Source of the DNA: Candidatus Planktophila sp. | GTDB taxonomy: Bacteria > Actinomycetota > Actinomycetes > Nanopelagicales > Nanopelagicaceae | Length of the DNA stretch: 64,000 nucleotides | Assembly: GCA_017858325.1 (NCBI GenBank) | Contig: JAFMBT010000003.1 | Location: 33,233 to 97,232 of the forward strand | Reading direction: 5' to 3' | Part shown: positions 49,290 to 59,004 of the stretch, one piece after another | Position numbering within the stretch: position 1 is the stretch's first letter | Layout: each line of letters opens with the position of its first letter | The notes under the pieces: model-generated | Told to the model about the DNA's origin: nothing | Databases searched by the model: none | Seen by the model: only the letters and a program-made list of their open reading frames with translations | Made by a program: the position numbers and the translations under genes

Positions 49290-50368
49290 TTCTTTTCAGT
49301 TTGCGGAAAGACAACTTCTTCGAGAATTAAAATAATTGATGCTGCGACAGGGACTGCAAGGAGAGCACCAACTAGACCTAAGAGTGATGTTCCAACGAGC
49401 GCCGAGATAATCGTGACTGCACCGGGAACATTGAGGGCGCGTTTCATGATCTTTGGGGTAAAAACATAGTTTTCAATTTGAACGTAAACTATATAAAGAA
49501 CAAGAGCAATAACTCCAAAGAGCAGCGACTGAGTAAGGGCAATCATCGTAACGATAGATCCACCGATGTAATGTCCGATAAGTGGAATAAGCGCACAGAC
49601 TAAAACAATCATCGCAATAGCAAATGGTGAGGGGAGTCCAAGTGATAAACCTAAAATCAGGATAAAGATTGCTGCCATAAAAGCGAGCACAATTTGGCTT
49701 CCTACAAATGATCCAACACGTGCAATTATTGCGAAGGTGAGCCTTGAGACTCTATCTCTGCGGGTAGCTGGAATGAAGCGCATAGTGAAGTTAGTTGCCT
49801 GAGGAAGTCCGACAATGAAATAGAGCGTAAGAATGAGAACTGTAGCTGCAGTAAATGCACCCGAGAGCACAGTCTTTCCAACCCCGACAACTCCTCCAAA
49901 TGCTGAGATGATCAGAGTGCCATCAGATGTGACTTCAGAGAGTATCTTTTGCAGACTATCGATGACCCCAAATTGTTTGTTGAGGTCGGCAATCACGGGA
50001 TGAGTTTCAAGATCCCTCAGAAGGTCCGGCGCTGAGGTAATCAGCGCTGACCCTTGTGAGATTACTGGTGGAATGACAAGAGCAATAAAGAAGATAACAA
50101 AAGCGAGAATTCCCGCAAATATCGAAATAACGGCAGTGACTCGTGAGAGACCCCGCTTTCGTAGCCCTTCAACAGCTGGATTGATTCCCATCGCAAGATA
50201 GAGAGCAATCACAATGATGACAAAGATTTGAGTCGCACTTGCCAGCGCTCGAAGAAGTACGATTGCTGATAGCGCACCAAGGGCTGCAACGAATCCGAAG
50301 TAAAATGGATTTGCTCTACTAATCGGAGCGCCTGCTATCCCGAAATCATCTCTCTTTTGCTCTGACAT
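49286..50368 (-). CDS. AI-2E family transporter (PerM/YdiK-like)
   Basis: A 360-residue membrane protein with about eight helices and the family's long loop between helices 3 and 4. The conserved C-terminal part contains LIPLIGHYIGG, YIVYVQIENYVFTPKIM and SLLGLVGALLAVPVAA. Members have been linked to autoinducer-2 export or Na+/H+ exchange; the role here is undefined. Confidence 0.88.
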   Translation of the reverse strand: MSEQKRDDFGIAGAPISRANPFYFGFVAALGALSAIVLLRALASATQIFVIIVIALYLAMGINPAVEGLRKRGLSRVTAVISIFAGILAFVIFFIALVIPPVISQGSALITSAPDLLRDLETHPVIADLNKQFGVIDSLQKILSEVTSDGTLIISAFGGVVGVGKTVLSGAFTAATVLILTLYFIVGLPQATNFTMRFIPATRRDRVSRLTFAIIARVGSFVGSQIVLAFMAAIFILILGLSLGLPSPFAIAMIVLVCALIPLIGHYIGGSIVTMIALTQSLLFGVIALVLYIVYVQIENYVFTPKIMKRALNVPGAVTIISALVGTSLLGLVGALLAVPVAASIILILEEVVFPQTEKN

Positions 50369-50437
50369 ATCTCCATTCTAAGGCGCCAAGTGCGTTAGGT
50401 CGCCTTTTGTACCTCTAGTTAGTGAGAGAATTACCAT

Positions 50438-51652
50438 GTGGCGCTGCGAATTACTGGACTTGGTGAAGAGATTGCATCGGTCTCCGGGTTGCCGTGGCAG
50501 GTAAGTCTGGAGGAGTGGCCAGAAGATCCGAATCTAGCGGAAAAGCGAGGTATTTCCCGCCATGTGGTGCGTCTAGTTCGCTCGGGCGACGATCCTGAAT
50601 CAGAGGTCTACGCGATAAAAGAGACGGTCTCTGAATTTGCTAATCGCGAATATAAAGCTCTTCGTGAGCTTGCACATCTAGGCGCGCCAAGTGTTGAACC
50701 AATTGCGGTGATTGAGGGGCGCACAGATACACACGGTGAAGAGTTGCCCTGTGCGCTGGCAACTCGCTTTCTCCCATTTTCGCTTCCGTATCGAGTGCTG
50801 CTCAGTGGCAAAGATGTGACAGCCCAAGAGATCACACTCATGGCAAATGCGCTCGCTTTCTTGCTGGTTCGACTTCACTTACTGGGATTTTGGTGGGGAG
50901 ATTGCTCTCTTTCAAATACTCTTTTTCGCCGTGATGCTGAAGGATTTGCTGCTTATCTCGTAGATGCTGAAACGGGAGAATTTCAAAAAAATTTAAGTGA
51001 TGGTCAACGTGAACATGATTTAGAGATCGCTCACTTCAATGTGGCTGCAGAGCTCGAGGATCTAGCACTTTCCGGGGTTCTCTACCCTGGAATGGATCCG
51101 ATTAGAGCCAGTGATGCTGTCATGAAAAGATATCGACGAATTTGGGCGACCCTCAATGAGCGACAGGTCCTAGATCCTAACGATAGACATGCGGTCGAGC
51201 GGGCTATGCGCGCACTCCATGATCTCGGTTTTGCCGTCGAAGAGGTCTCTGTGACCCTTGATGGTGATAGTCAGAAACTATTTTTTCAACCCAAACTTGT
51301 GGAGGCGGGCTACCACCAAAATCGACTGCGCGATCTCGTGGGCCTAGAAACCGAAGAGCTCCAGGCTAAGAGATTGCTGGCATCTATTGATCGCTTTAGA
51401 GGGCGCGAAAAGTTGCCGCAATCAAAGATACATGAATCAGCGAAGCGCTGGTTAGATCAGGTTTTCTACCCGACAGTATCTCTGATTCCACGTGAGTTAC
51501 AGGGCCGAATAGAATCCGCCCAATTCTTCCATGAGGTTCTTGAACATCGATGGTATCTAGGTGAGAAGGCTGGCCACGATGTTGGTCTAGAATACGCAGC
51601 GCTCACATATATTCAGGACGTACTTCCAATGAGGCGGGATTCGGGGGGTTAA
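50438..51652 (+). CDS. DUF4032 kinase-like protein
   Basis: A 404-residue actinobacterial protein with a lipopolysaccharide-kinase/Kdo-kinase-like N-terminal half. Kinase-type residues line up: Lys61 in VYAIKE, Glu71 in the next helix, GDCSLSN with Asp155 and Asn160 (catalytic loop) and VDAETGE with Asp176 (DFG-like). The C-terminal half from about residue 190 is the DUF4032 domain and has no recognised function. The protein is soluble. GTG start; six bases before the next gene. Confidence 0.8.
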   Translation: MALRITGLGEEIASVSGLPWQVSLEEWPEDPNLAEKRGISRHVVRLVRSGDDPESEVYAIKETVSEFANREYKALRELAHLGAPSVEPIAVIEGRTDTHGEELPCALATRFLPFSLPYRVLLSGKDVTAQEITLMANALAFLLVRLHLLGFWWGDCSLSNTLFRRDAEGFAAYLVDAETGEFQKNLSDGQREHDLEIAHFNVAAELEDLALSGVLYPGMDPIRASDAVMKRYRRIWATLNERQVLDPNDRHAVERAMRALHDLGFAVEEVSVTLDGDSQKLFFQPKLVEAGYHQNRLRDLVGLETEELQAKRLLASIDRFRGREKLPQSKIHESAKRWLDQVFYPTVSLIPRELQGRIESAQFFHEVLEHRWYLGEKAGHDVGLEYAALTYIQDVLPMRRDSGG

Positions 51653-51657
51653 GTTAC

Positions 51658-52518
51658 ATGGCACTGCCTCCTAATTTTGGGCAAGCCTTTGATTTGAGTT
51701 CTCTAGGAAAACCTCCCGTAGCTTCATCCACGCTTAATTACGGAAAAGAGGTAACGAAAGAGAATTTAGCTTCTGAATTTGTTGAACTTTCAAAGAGCAA
51801 GCCGGTAATCCTGCTCTGCTGGACAAGTCGATCACCACAATCACTTGATCAGCTTTCGATACTTGATAAGTTAAATAGTGAAGACAATAACGTGTGGGAA
51901 TTGGGAAGCATAGATATTGATCAAGCACCAGAAGTTGCTAGCGCGCTCCAGGTGCGAACAGTTCCATATGCCGTTGCTTTGGTGGGTGGCCAGCCTATTC
52001 CTCTCTTTGAGGAAGCAATAAGTGAAGATGCAACAAAGAGCATCATCGTAAAACTCCTCACCATTGCAGCAGAACAAGGAATTGGTAACGTGCCTGCAGA
52101 GAAGTTAGAGCCGGAGGAAGTTGAAGCACTCGCTGCGCTAGAGGCGGGGGATCTGGCATCGGCCGAAGATGCATACAAGCGATTTGTAGCACGTAAGCCA
52201 AACGATCCGTATGCAAAATTAGGCTTGGCACATACACAATTACAATTGCGAATCGTCGGGCTAGATCCGGCCCAAGTCATTGCTGCAGCAAATGCAAACC
52301 CATTAGATATCAATACAGTTTTGTCTTGTGCCGATATTGAAGTTGCCACAGGAACTGTTGAGCCTGCTTTTCTTCGCCTCTTAACGCTGATGAAATCAAC
52401 AACTGGTGATGAGCGTATAACTGTGAAAAATCGCCTCTTAGAACTATTTTTGCTAGTTGATCCTGCCGATCCCCGAGTCATTAAAGCAAGAGCGGAGTTA
52501 GCCAATGCTCTCTTCTGA
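51658..52518 (+). CDS. Thioredoxin-fold/TPR protein (CnoX/YbbN-like)
   Basis: A 286-residue protein: an N-terminal thioredoxin fold (residues ~35-140, with VILLCWTSRSPQS and VRTVPYAVALVGGQP) and a C-terminal TPR-like region (ALEAGDLASAEDAYKRFVAR). The CxxC redox motif is missing: the position corresponding to WCGPC reads TSRSPQS, leaving one nearby Cys. CnoX/YbbN proteins act as holdases for GroEL or EF-Tu. The next gene overlaps by 14 bases. Confidence 0.85.
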   Translation: MALPPNFGQAFDLSSLGKPPVASSTLNYGKEVTKENLASEFVELSKSKPVILLCWTSRSPQSLDQLSILDKLNSEDNNVWELGSIDIDQAPEVASALQVRTVPYAVALVGGQPIPLFEEAISEDATKSIIVKLLTIAAEQGIGNVPAEKLEPEEVEALAALEAGDLASAEDAYKRFVARKPNDPYAKLGLAHTQLQLRIVGLDPAQVIAAANANPLDINTVLSCADIEVATGTVEPAFLRLLTLMKSTTGDERITVKNRLLELFLLVDPADPRVIKARAELANALF

Positions 52519-53704
52519 CACCAGGTTGAGTATCGCTGATGAAAAGCGTCTTATCGGAATAATCTTCTTTCTCTTTGCAGTCCAGATGATGAGTTGGATA
52601 CCACGTTTTCCTGAAGTAAAAGCAAATCTTGGTCTCTCCAATGGTGAATTTGGTACGTATATAAGCCTTACTTCTATTGGTGCCCTTATTGCGATGATCT
52701 CATCCGGTCATTTAATTCAAAAATATGGATCAAGACGGATTCTATTTTCTTCAACCTTTAGTATGTGTGTTGCCATCGTCACACTCGTCCATCTTGAGTC
52801 AGAGTCACTCTTTATTCTCTTTAACATGATTAACGGTGCAGCTATCTCGACCTTCCATACCGCTATTACCGCTCAAGCATTTCAAGTGCAAGACCGTGCC
52901 GGTGAGATGGTCTTAAGCAGGCAGCAGGGCTATTGGACTATTGGCGCATTTGTAACCGCTATTCTTTCAGGAATATTAGTTGACTTAGTGAGCATAACTC
53001 TTCATATCACGACACTGAGTATCATCCTCTTTTTCGCAATTCTCTATTTCATTTCAAAGCTAAATCCTGAATTAATTAAACGAAGTACTAGTGAGAAAGA
53101 TGACTTTAACGTCTTCGATTTGTTCAGATCTTTCCGAATTGATGTACTGGTATCAACAGCTTTGGCCTGTGCACTCATAGTTGAGTTTGCGACTGGAGAT
53201 TGGTCAGCTATCTACAGCAAAGAGAGTATTGGAGTGAGTGGCTCGCTGGCGACAATTCCATATATCGCCAGTTTGCTGGCGCTAATCTCTGGGCGGTTGT
53301 GGATTCACATTGTTCTCCGCCGCATACCGCTTGAGTCTATGGTCAAAATCGGCAGTATCGTCGGGGGCATTGGCTTTATCGGATTTATTACTGCATCGAG
53401 TATGCTCATTGAAGTTTCGAAAGCCGCTGCTTTCGCATGTGCAATTGCGGGCTTTACAATCGGTGGTCTTGGTTCATCGTTCTTATCAGCAGCTCTTCAC
53501 ACCGCTGCCAATGCTCGTTCACCACAGCACAGCGCCATTGTTATCGGTCAATTGGGCGCAGTAAATGCAGTTCTTATACTTCTTACCAAGACAGTGATCG
53601 CATGGACCGCTCAATTTACGGACTCGATCGCCATTGCCCTGATCATTCCGGGGCTCATGTTGCTCTCTGTCGCCTTTATGTCTCGCGTTGTAAAAGGAAT
53701 TTAA
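52505..53704 (+). CDS. MFS transporter
   Basis: A 399-residue protein with twelve helices. The first half carries HLIQKYGSRRIL, the MFS loop 2-3 motif; FPEVKANLGLSNGEFGTYIS precedes it, as in YbjJ/YfkF-type sugar or drug MFS members. Substrate unknown. It may be co-transcribed with the CnoX-like gene, which it overlaps. It converges on aceE. Confidence 0.85.
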   Translation: MLSSDTRLSIADEKRLIGIIFFLFAVQMMSWIPRFPEVKANLGLSNGEFGTYISLTSIGALIAMISSGHLIQKYGSRRILFSSTFSMCVAIVTLVHLESESLFILFNMINGAAISTFHTAITAQAFQVQDRAGEMVLSRQQGYWTIGAFVTAILSGILVDLVSITLHITTLSIILFFAILYFISKLNPELIKRSTSEKDDFNVFDLFRSFRIDVLVSTALACALIVEFATGDWSAIYSKESIGVSGSLATIPYIASLLALISGRLWIHIVLRRIPLESMVKIGSIVGGIGFIGFITASSMLIEVSKAAAFACAIAGFTIGGLGSSFLSAALHTAANARSPQHSAIVIGQLGAVNAVLILLTKTVIAWTAQFTDSIAIALIIPGLMLLSVAFMSRVVKGI

Positions 53705-53730
53705 CGATTACAATAGGCGTACAAAAAGAA

Positions 53731-56451
53731 TCAGCCAGATCCCTCGGTGTTGCCAGGGTCGGCTGCAGAGACGTCATCAAGGCGATATTTAGTGAGCGCA
53801 TCTTGTACAACTGAATCCTTTACTTCACCTGATTGAGCCAGCTGAGCAAGAGTTCGTACAACGATTGATTCTGCATCAACCTTAAAGTGGCGACGTAGAG
53901 CCCCGCGAGTATCTGAAAGCCCGAAACCATCTGTACCAAGTGAGACAAAATCTTGCTCGACCCATGGGGCAATCTGATCTTGTACGGTGCGCATGTAATC
54001 ACTTACGGCAATTACTGGACCTTGTGCACCCTTAAGGCGATCGGTGATGTAGGCGCTCTTTTTGCTTGCAGGATGAAGCAAATTGTGTCGATCAACTGCT
54101 AGACCATCGCGGCGTAACTCATTCCACGAAGTTACCGACCATACATCTGCACTGACTCCCCAATCTTTCTGAAGAAGTTCCTGTGCCTTGAGCGCCCAAT
54201 TGACTGCAACACCAGATGCCAAAATTTGTGCATTCTTTTTTCGTTGGCGCTCACCTGAACGTAAGAGATAGATACCTTTTAAGAGACCTGCAACATCGAG
54301 ATTTGCTGGCGCTTCAGGGTGAAGGTATGGCTCGTTGTAGACAGTGATGTAATAGTAGATATTTTCACTATTTTCTCCGTACATACGACGAAGGCCATCT
54401 TTGAATATATGCCCTACTTCGTAGGCAAATGCTGGGTCATACGAGATAACGGCAGGGTTAGTTGATGCTAGAAGATGCGAATGTCCATCTTCATGTTGCA
54501 ACCCTTCGCCATTAAGTGTGGTGCGACCGGCGGTAGCACCCATCACAAATCCACGCGCCAATTGATCGGCTGCAGCCCAGAAAGCATCTCCTGTGCGCTG
54601 GAAGCCAAACATTGAGTAGAAGATATAAATTGGAATCATTGGTTCATCGTGCGTGGAATACGATGTTCCGACAGCGGTAAATGAAGCAGTCGATCCAGCC
54701 TCATTAATGCCTTCATGCAAAATCACACCGGAAGCTGATTCCTTATAAGAGAGCATTAATTCACGATCAACGGCTGTGTACTTCTGGCCGTGAGGTGAGT
54801 AAATCTTTAGTGTTGGAAATAGTGAATCCATTCCAAATGTGCGAGCCTCGTCAGGAATAATCGGAACAATTCGTGCACCCAACCCCGGATCTTTCACAAG
54901 ATCTTTGAGCATGCGTACGAATGCCATTGTTGTAGCAATCTCTTGCTGGCCTGATCCACGATTCACGCTCTCGTAGACAGAGTCTGCTGGCATGGCAAGT
55001 GGCTTTGACGCTGTGCGACGACGTGGAATTGATCCACCGAGTGCTGCCCGGCGTTCTGCCAGATACTTTGCTTCTTCGGAATCTGGTGAAGGCTTGTAAT
55101 AGGCAGGTGTGTATTTATCGAGCTTGTCATCTGCAAGAGGAATACCGAGACGATCGCGGAAAGTCACAATATCTTCCAGCGACATCTTCTTCATTTGGTG
55201 AGTTGAGTTACGGCCTTCAAATGTGGATCCCAGCGTCCAGCCCTTGACTGTCTTTGCCAAAATAACTGTTGGCTTTCCATTAGGTTCCATAGCAGCGGTA
55301 TAGGCAGCAAAGAGTTTGCGGTAATCATGGCCACCGCGCTTGAGTCCCCAGATCTGTTCATTTGACCAAGTGGCAACCATTGCTGCAGTACGTGGATCGC
55401 GATTAAAGAACTGCTCACGGATATAAGAACCAGATTCAGCTTTAAAGGTTTGGTAATCACCATCAAGGGTTGTATTCATCAGATTTACAAGTGCGCCTTC
55501 GCGATCTTGCGCTAGCAGTGGATCCCAATCGCGACCCCACACGACCTTGATAACATTCCAACCCGCACCAACAAATGTTGATTCAAGCTCTTGAATAATC
55601 TTTCCATTGCCACGGACAGGTCCATCAAGGCGCTGTAAATTACAGTTGACCACAAAGGTGAGATTGTCTAAATTCTCGCGCGAAGCTAAACCGATTGCGC
55701 CGAGAGTATCCACTTCATCAACTTCACCATCTCCGAGGAATGCCCATACGTGCTGTTGGCTCGTATCTTTGATTCCACGATTCTGAAGATATCTATTAAA
55801 GCGTGCTTGATAAATTGCATTGATTGGACCGATTCCCATAGAAACAGTTGGGAATTGCCAGAAATCTGGCATCAATCGTGGATGCGGATATGAAGAGAGT
55901 CCACCACCTGGGTGAGAAACTTCTTGGCGGAATCCATCGAGCTGATTTTCAGAGAGTCGTCCTTCTAAGAATGCGCGCGCATACATTCCTGGACTGGCAT
56001 GTCCTTGGAAGAAGATTTGATCGCCGCCGCCTGGATGATCCATTCCACGGAAGAAGTGGTTGAAACCAACTTCATATAAAGAGGCAGAGGATGCATACGT
56101 TGAGATATGTCCACCGACGCCGATTCCTGGACGTTGCGCACGATGAACCAGCATCGCTGCATTCCAACGGATGTATTGGCGGATACGACGTTCGATCGCT
56201 TCGTCACCGGGAAAGTCAGGTTCGTGTTCTGGTGAAATCGTATTGATGTAATCAGTGTTGCGAAGGGAAGAGAGACCAATCTGCTTTTCATGAGCACGCT
56301 GTAAAAGCTTGAGCATGAGATAACGAGCACGCACAGGACCGGCATGTTCTAGGGCTGCATCAAAGGATGCCTGCCATTCGGCGGTCTCGGTGGGATCAAT
56401 ATCTACTAACTGGTCAACGTTCTGATCTGGCGCATCAAAAATTCCACTCAT
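53731..56451 (-). CDS. aceE: Pyruvate dehydrogenase E1 component, homodimeric
   Basis: A 906-residue thiamin-diphosphate enzyme of the AceE type. The ThDP/Mg motif begins [13 protein letters not shown] and ends [29 protein letters not shown] and [18 protein letters not shown] belong to the C-terminal halves. It decarboxylates pyruvate and loads acetyl groups on E2 lipoyl domains; E2 and E3 are not nearby. The last residues ([12 protein letters not shown]) are a disordered tail. The divergent intergenic region carries 13-bp repeats. Confidence 0.97.
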   Translation of the reverse strand: MSGIFDAPDQNVDQLVDIDPTETAEWQASFDAALEHAGPVRARYLMLKLLQRAHEKQIGLSSLRNTDYINTISPEHEPDFPGDEAIERRIRQYIRWNAAMLVHRAQRPGIGVGGHISTYASSASLYEVGFNHFFRGMDHPGGGDQIFFQGHASPGMYARAFLEGRLSENQLDGFRQEVSHPGGGLSSYPHPRLMPDFWQFPTVSMGIGPINAIYQARFNRYLQNRGIKDTSQQHVWAFLGDGEVDEVDTLGAIGLASRENLDNLTFVVNCNLQRLDGPVRGNGKIIQELESTFVGAGWNVIKVVWGRDWDPLLAQDREGALVNLMNTTLDGDYQTFKAESGSYIREQFFNRDPRTAAMVATWSNEQIWGLKRGGHDYRKLFAAYTAAMEPNGKPTVILAKTVKGWTLGSTFEGRNSTHQMKKMSLEDIVTFRDRLGIPLADDKLDKYTPAYYKPSPDSEEAKYLAERRAALGGSIPRRRTASKPLAMPADSVYESVNRGSGQQEIATTMAFVRMLKDLVKDPGLGARIVPIIPDEARTFGMDSLFPTLKIYSPHGQKYTAVDRELMLSYKESASGVILHEGINEAGSTASFTAVGTSYSTHDEPMIPIYIFYSMFGFQRTGDAFWAAADQLARGFVMGATAGRTTLNGEGLQHEDGHSHLLASTNPAVISYDPAFAYEVGHIFKDGLRRMYGENSENIYYYITVYNEPYLHPEAPANLDVAGLLKGIYLLRSGERQRKKNAQILASGVAVNWALKAQELLQKDWGVSADVWSVTSWNELRRDGLAVDRHNLLHPASKKSAYITDRLKGAQGPVIAVSDYMRTVQDQIAPWVEQDFVSLGTDGFGLSDTRGALRRHFKVDAESIVVRTLAQLAQSGEVKDSVVQDALTKYRLDDVSAADPGNTEGSG

Positions 56452-56476
56452 AGGCCATATTCTCGCGCTAAATCCG

Positions 56477-56528
56477 CTCTAGGGGAAATCTCTAGCGCCA
56501 ATCTCTAGGGGCAATCTTCAGGCGCTCT
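56477..56528. repeat. 13-bp tandem repeat, four copies, in the aceE upstream region
   Basis: Units start at 56477, 56490, 56503 and 56516. The first three share CTCTAG and end AAT (CTCTAGGGGAAAT, CTCTAGCGCCAAT, CTCTAGGGGCAAT); the fourth is degenerate. They lie between divergent aceE and the DUF3052 gene, where regulators would bind. Confidence 0.75.
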
Positions 56529-56591
56529 CCTGGAAAGTAATTACCCTCCAAACCCTTGTCAAAGTGGTCACATCTGGGGTGGACTTCTCCT

Positions 56592-56984
56592 GTGCCAATA
56601 CGAATGGGATTTGCAGCCGGAGAGCTGATTCTCGAAGTGGGTTATGGGCCAGACTGTGATGACGTTTTGCGTAGTGAGATTTCAAAGATTACCGGTACCC
56701 AACTTATAGATAGCGAAACGACTGAGGTTGTCGATGCCGTCATCTTATGGTGGCGAGAGGGTGACGGCGATCTTGTCGATGAGTTAATGGATGCACTTAC
56801 TTACCTCACCGAGACAGGCCCTATCTGGGTCTTATCCCCAAAACTTGGTCGTGATGGACATGTTGATTCGAGCGAGATTCAAGATGCGGCACCAATTGCA
56901 GGCCTTAGCCAAACTTCAACACTTGCATTAGCAAAAGATTGGGCCGGAACTCGTCTAGTGGCACGTAAGGCAGGTAAACGCTAA
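56592..56984 (+). CDS. DUF3052 family protein
   Basis: A 130-residue protein matching actinobacterial DUF3052: MGFAAGELILEVGYGPDCDD, then DGDLVDELMDALTYL, VLSPKLGRDGHVDSSEI and AGLSQTSTLALAKDWAGTRL. Family members sit next to aceE in many actinobacteria (Rv2239c); function unknown. GTG has GGGGTGG about ten bases upstream; a TTG 36 bases earlier would add 12 residues that the family lacks. Confidence 0.85.
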   Translation: MPIRMGFAAGELILEVGYGPDCDDVLRSEISKITGTQLIDSETTEVVDAVILWWREGDGDLVDELMDALTYLTETGPIWVLSPKLGRDGHVDSSEIQDAAPIAGLSQTSTLALAKDWAGTRLVARKAGKR

Positions 56985-56993
56985 GTTTCTCGC

Positions 56994-57452
56994 ATGACTT
57001 TAACACTTGGAACACCAGCACCAGATTTTACTCTTATGGATCAGCATGGAACAGCTGTAACTCTCGCATCATTTAAAGGTGAGAAGAACGTCGTTATTCT
57101 TTTCTACCCATTCGCATTTTCAGGAATCTGCACTGGTGAGCTCTGTTCACTCCGCGATGATCTTGCAGCATTCCAAAACGATGATGTGCAACTGCTTGCG
57201 ATCTCCTGCGATCCTATGTATGCCCAACGTGCATTTGCAGAGCAAGAAGGTTATAAGTTTCCGGTACTTGCTGATTTCTGGCCACATGGTGGAGCAGCAA
57301 AGGCATACGGAGTTTTCGATGAACTGCGTGGATGCGCCGTACGTGGCACATTTATCGTCGATAAGAACGGCAACCTTGCCTGGCAGATCATCAATGGACT
57401 TGGTGACGCCCGTAATCTCGTTGAGTACAAGAACGCGCTCGCTAGCCTTTAA
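56994..57452 (+). CDS. Peroxiredoxin (AhpE/BCP-type)
   Basis: A 152-residue thioredoxin-fold peroxidase. The peroxidatic Cys46 is in PFAFSGICTGELC, and Cys51 five residues on could form the intrahelical disulfide of atypical 2-Cys BCP proteins. M. tuberculosis AhpE, which occupies the same genomic position after the DUF3052 gene, is described as one-Cys. It reduces hydroperoxides using thioredoxin- or mycoredoxin-type donors. Confidence 0.92.
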   Translation: MTLTLGTPAPDFTLMDQHGTAVTLASFKGEKNVVILFYPFAFSGICTGELCSLRDDLAAFQNDDVQLLAISCDPMYAQRAFAEQEGYKFPVLADFWPHGGAAKAYGVFDELRGCAVRGTFIVDKNGNLAWQIINGLGDARNLVEYKNALASL

Positions 57453-57516
57453 TTAAGCCTCATTTTCGTACTTTCGCATCTGTAAAGTAGTATGCGCAGG
57501 TACGAAAGTACGGCCC

Positions 57517-57591
57517 GGGTGGTTAGCTCAGTGGTAGAGCGCCTCGTTTACACCGAGGATGTCGGGGGTTCGAAACCCTCACCGCCCACCA
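57517..57591 (+). tRNA. tRNA-Val (anticodon TAC)
   Basis: A 75-nt tRNA with acceptor GGGTGGT/ACCGCCC (one G-T pair), D arm GCTCAGTGGTAGAGC, anticodon loop TTTACAC (UAC), T arm GGGGGTTCGAAACCCTC and encoded CCA. No direct repeat of its 3' end was noticed nearby, so there is no sign of an integrated element here. Confidence 0.97.
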
Positions 57592-57632
57592 GTTAAAAGT
57601 TTCATTTACCAGAAAATGGGTAAACTTTCGCC

Positions 57633-58247
57633 ATGTCTGAGACTGGAACAATTGAGCGCTTGCGGGCCTATCGCAAGACTTACATTGCGATGCTGGTCTC
57701 GTCAGTCCTGAGCCTTATCGCATCTCTTGTTCTGGCAATCGACGCGGTTAGGTTGGCCGCACAACCTACGGGGCAACTCTCTTGTGATATTAATGCCGTT
57801 CTATCTTGTGGCACTGTTGCACGCGCATGGCAATCTCAGCTTCTAGGCTTTCCCAATGCATTTATTGGATTAATGACTGAGCCAGTAGTTATCACAGTAG
57901 CTATCGCAGGTCTTGGACTTGTCACCTTCCCACGCTGGTTTATGCGCGTGGCTCATGTTGTTTATGGCCTTGGTTTAGTTTTTGCTCTCTGGCTGCTGTC
58001 CCAATCACTCTTTGTTATCAATTCGCTCTGCCCTTGGTGCTTATTGGTGACCGGTTCTACAATTACAGTTTTTTCGACAATCACACGTGTGGTCTTGCTG
58101 GAAAATAGTTGGAATTTTGCTCTAGAGCGCCAAGAGAAAATTGTTGCTTTCCTGGAGAGAGGCTGGGGTCGTGTGTTCTATGCGGGCTCTTATGCCACAA
58201 TTACCATAGTAATTTTTATTAAATATGGATACGAGCTTTTCAATTGA
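57633..58247 (+). CDS. Vitamin K epoxide reductase (VKOR) family protein
   Basis: A 204-residue membrane protein with four to five helices. It has the loop cysteine pair in LSCDINAVLSCG and the CPWC active site before a further helix. VKOR regenerates the oxidant for disulfide formation outside the cell, replacing DsbB in actinobacteria. No DsbA-like partner or thioredoxin fusion is attached. No other gene is obviously co-transcribed upstream; the zinc-ribbon gene follows 25 bases later. Confidence 0.93.
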   Translation: MSETGTIERLRAYRKTYIAMLVSSVLSLIASLVLAIDAVRLAAQPTGQLSCDINAVLSCGTVARAWQSQLLGFPNAFIGLMTEPVVITVAIAGLGLVTFPRWFMRVAHVVYGLGLVFALWLLSQSLFVINSLCPWCLLVTGSTITVFSTITRVVLLENSWNFALERQEKIVAFLERGWGRVFYAGSYATITIVIFIKYGYELFN

Positions 58248-58272
58248 ACGAACTATTTCGTGAGGAGAAGCC

Positions 58273-59001
58273 ATGAAGGCAACACTGCGCGAGCAACACG
58301 CAATTCTGAATATCCAGAACTTTGACTTCACATTTTCGACTCTGACCAATAAGGCAGCCAATCTCCCTGAGATCGCAGCCATTCATTCATTAACGATCAA
58401 GGCTGATAATGCTCGTGATTTGCGCATCGCTGCAGAGACAGAACATAGCGATGTGAAGCGAGAGTTAGCCCGCGCCGAAGGTGATGTTGAGCAGATCGTC
58501 ACTCGAATCAATCGCGATGAGGCTCGACTTGCTTCAGGTACACCTTCACCGAAAGAGTTAGAACAACTACAGCATGAAATTGGCACCCTAGGGGTTCGTC
58601 GCACAGAACTTGAAGAAATTGAACTCGAAATCATGATGCGCATCGATGGAATCAAGGCGCGTATCACAGAGCTCTCTGAGCAAGAGAGTGCGCTGGCGGC
58701 AGAGATCACCGAACTTGAAATAAAGAAGGCCAACGCTCTCGCCGTTATTAACGCAGATATTGACGCCACAAAGAGTGACCGCGCATCTGAAATTACATCG
58801 ATTGGCGCAGAACTTGTTGCACTATACGAGAAGATCCGGGCATCAAATAATGGAACGGGGGCTGCTGCCTTGGTTGGCAATCAATGCAAAGGATGCCACC
58901 TGACAGTCAATAACGTTGAATTACAACGTATTGCATCACTAGCCGAAGATGAAGTAGTCCGTTGTGAAGAATGCCGCTGCATACTGGTACGTGGACTCTA
59001 A
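58273..59001 (+). CDS. Coiled-coil C4 zinc-ribbon protein
   Basis: A 242-residue protein. Residues 35-185 form a long antiparallel coiled coil. The C-terminus is a C4 zinc ribbon: CKGC and, 26 residues later, CEEC. This matches the CT398/FlgZ-like family; the orthologue Rv2229c is next to the RNase HI fusion gene as here. Its role is unknown, perhaps nucleic-acid or protein-secretion related. The next gene starts three bases after its stop. Confidence 0.88.
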   Translation: MKATLREQHAILNIQNFDFTFSTLTNKAANLPEIAAIHSLTIKADNARDLRIAAETEHSDVKRELARAEGDVEQIVTRINRDEARLASGTPSPKELEQLQHEIGTLGVRRTELEEIELEIMMRIDGIKARITELSEQESALAAEITELEIKKANALAVINADIDATKSDRASEITSIGAELVALYEKIRASNNGTGAAALVGNQCKGCHLTVNNVELQRIASLAEDEVVRCEECRCILVRGL

Positions 59002-59004
59002 GAG

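Noticed and set aside
57517..57591. tRNA-Val as an integration site
   Set aside because: No second copy of its 3' end was seen nearby and the flanking genes keep the conserved actinobacterial context.
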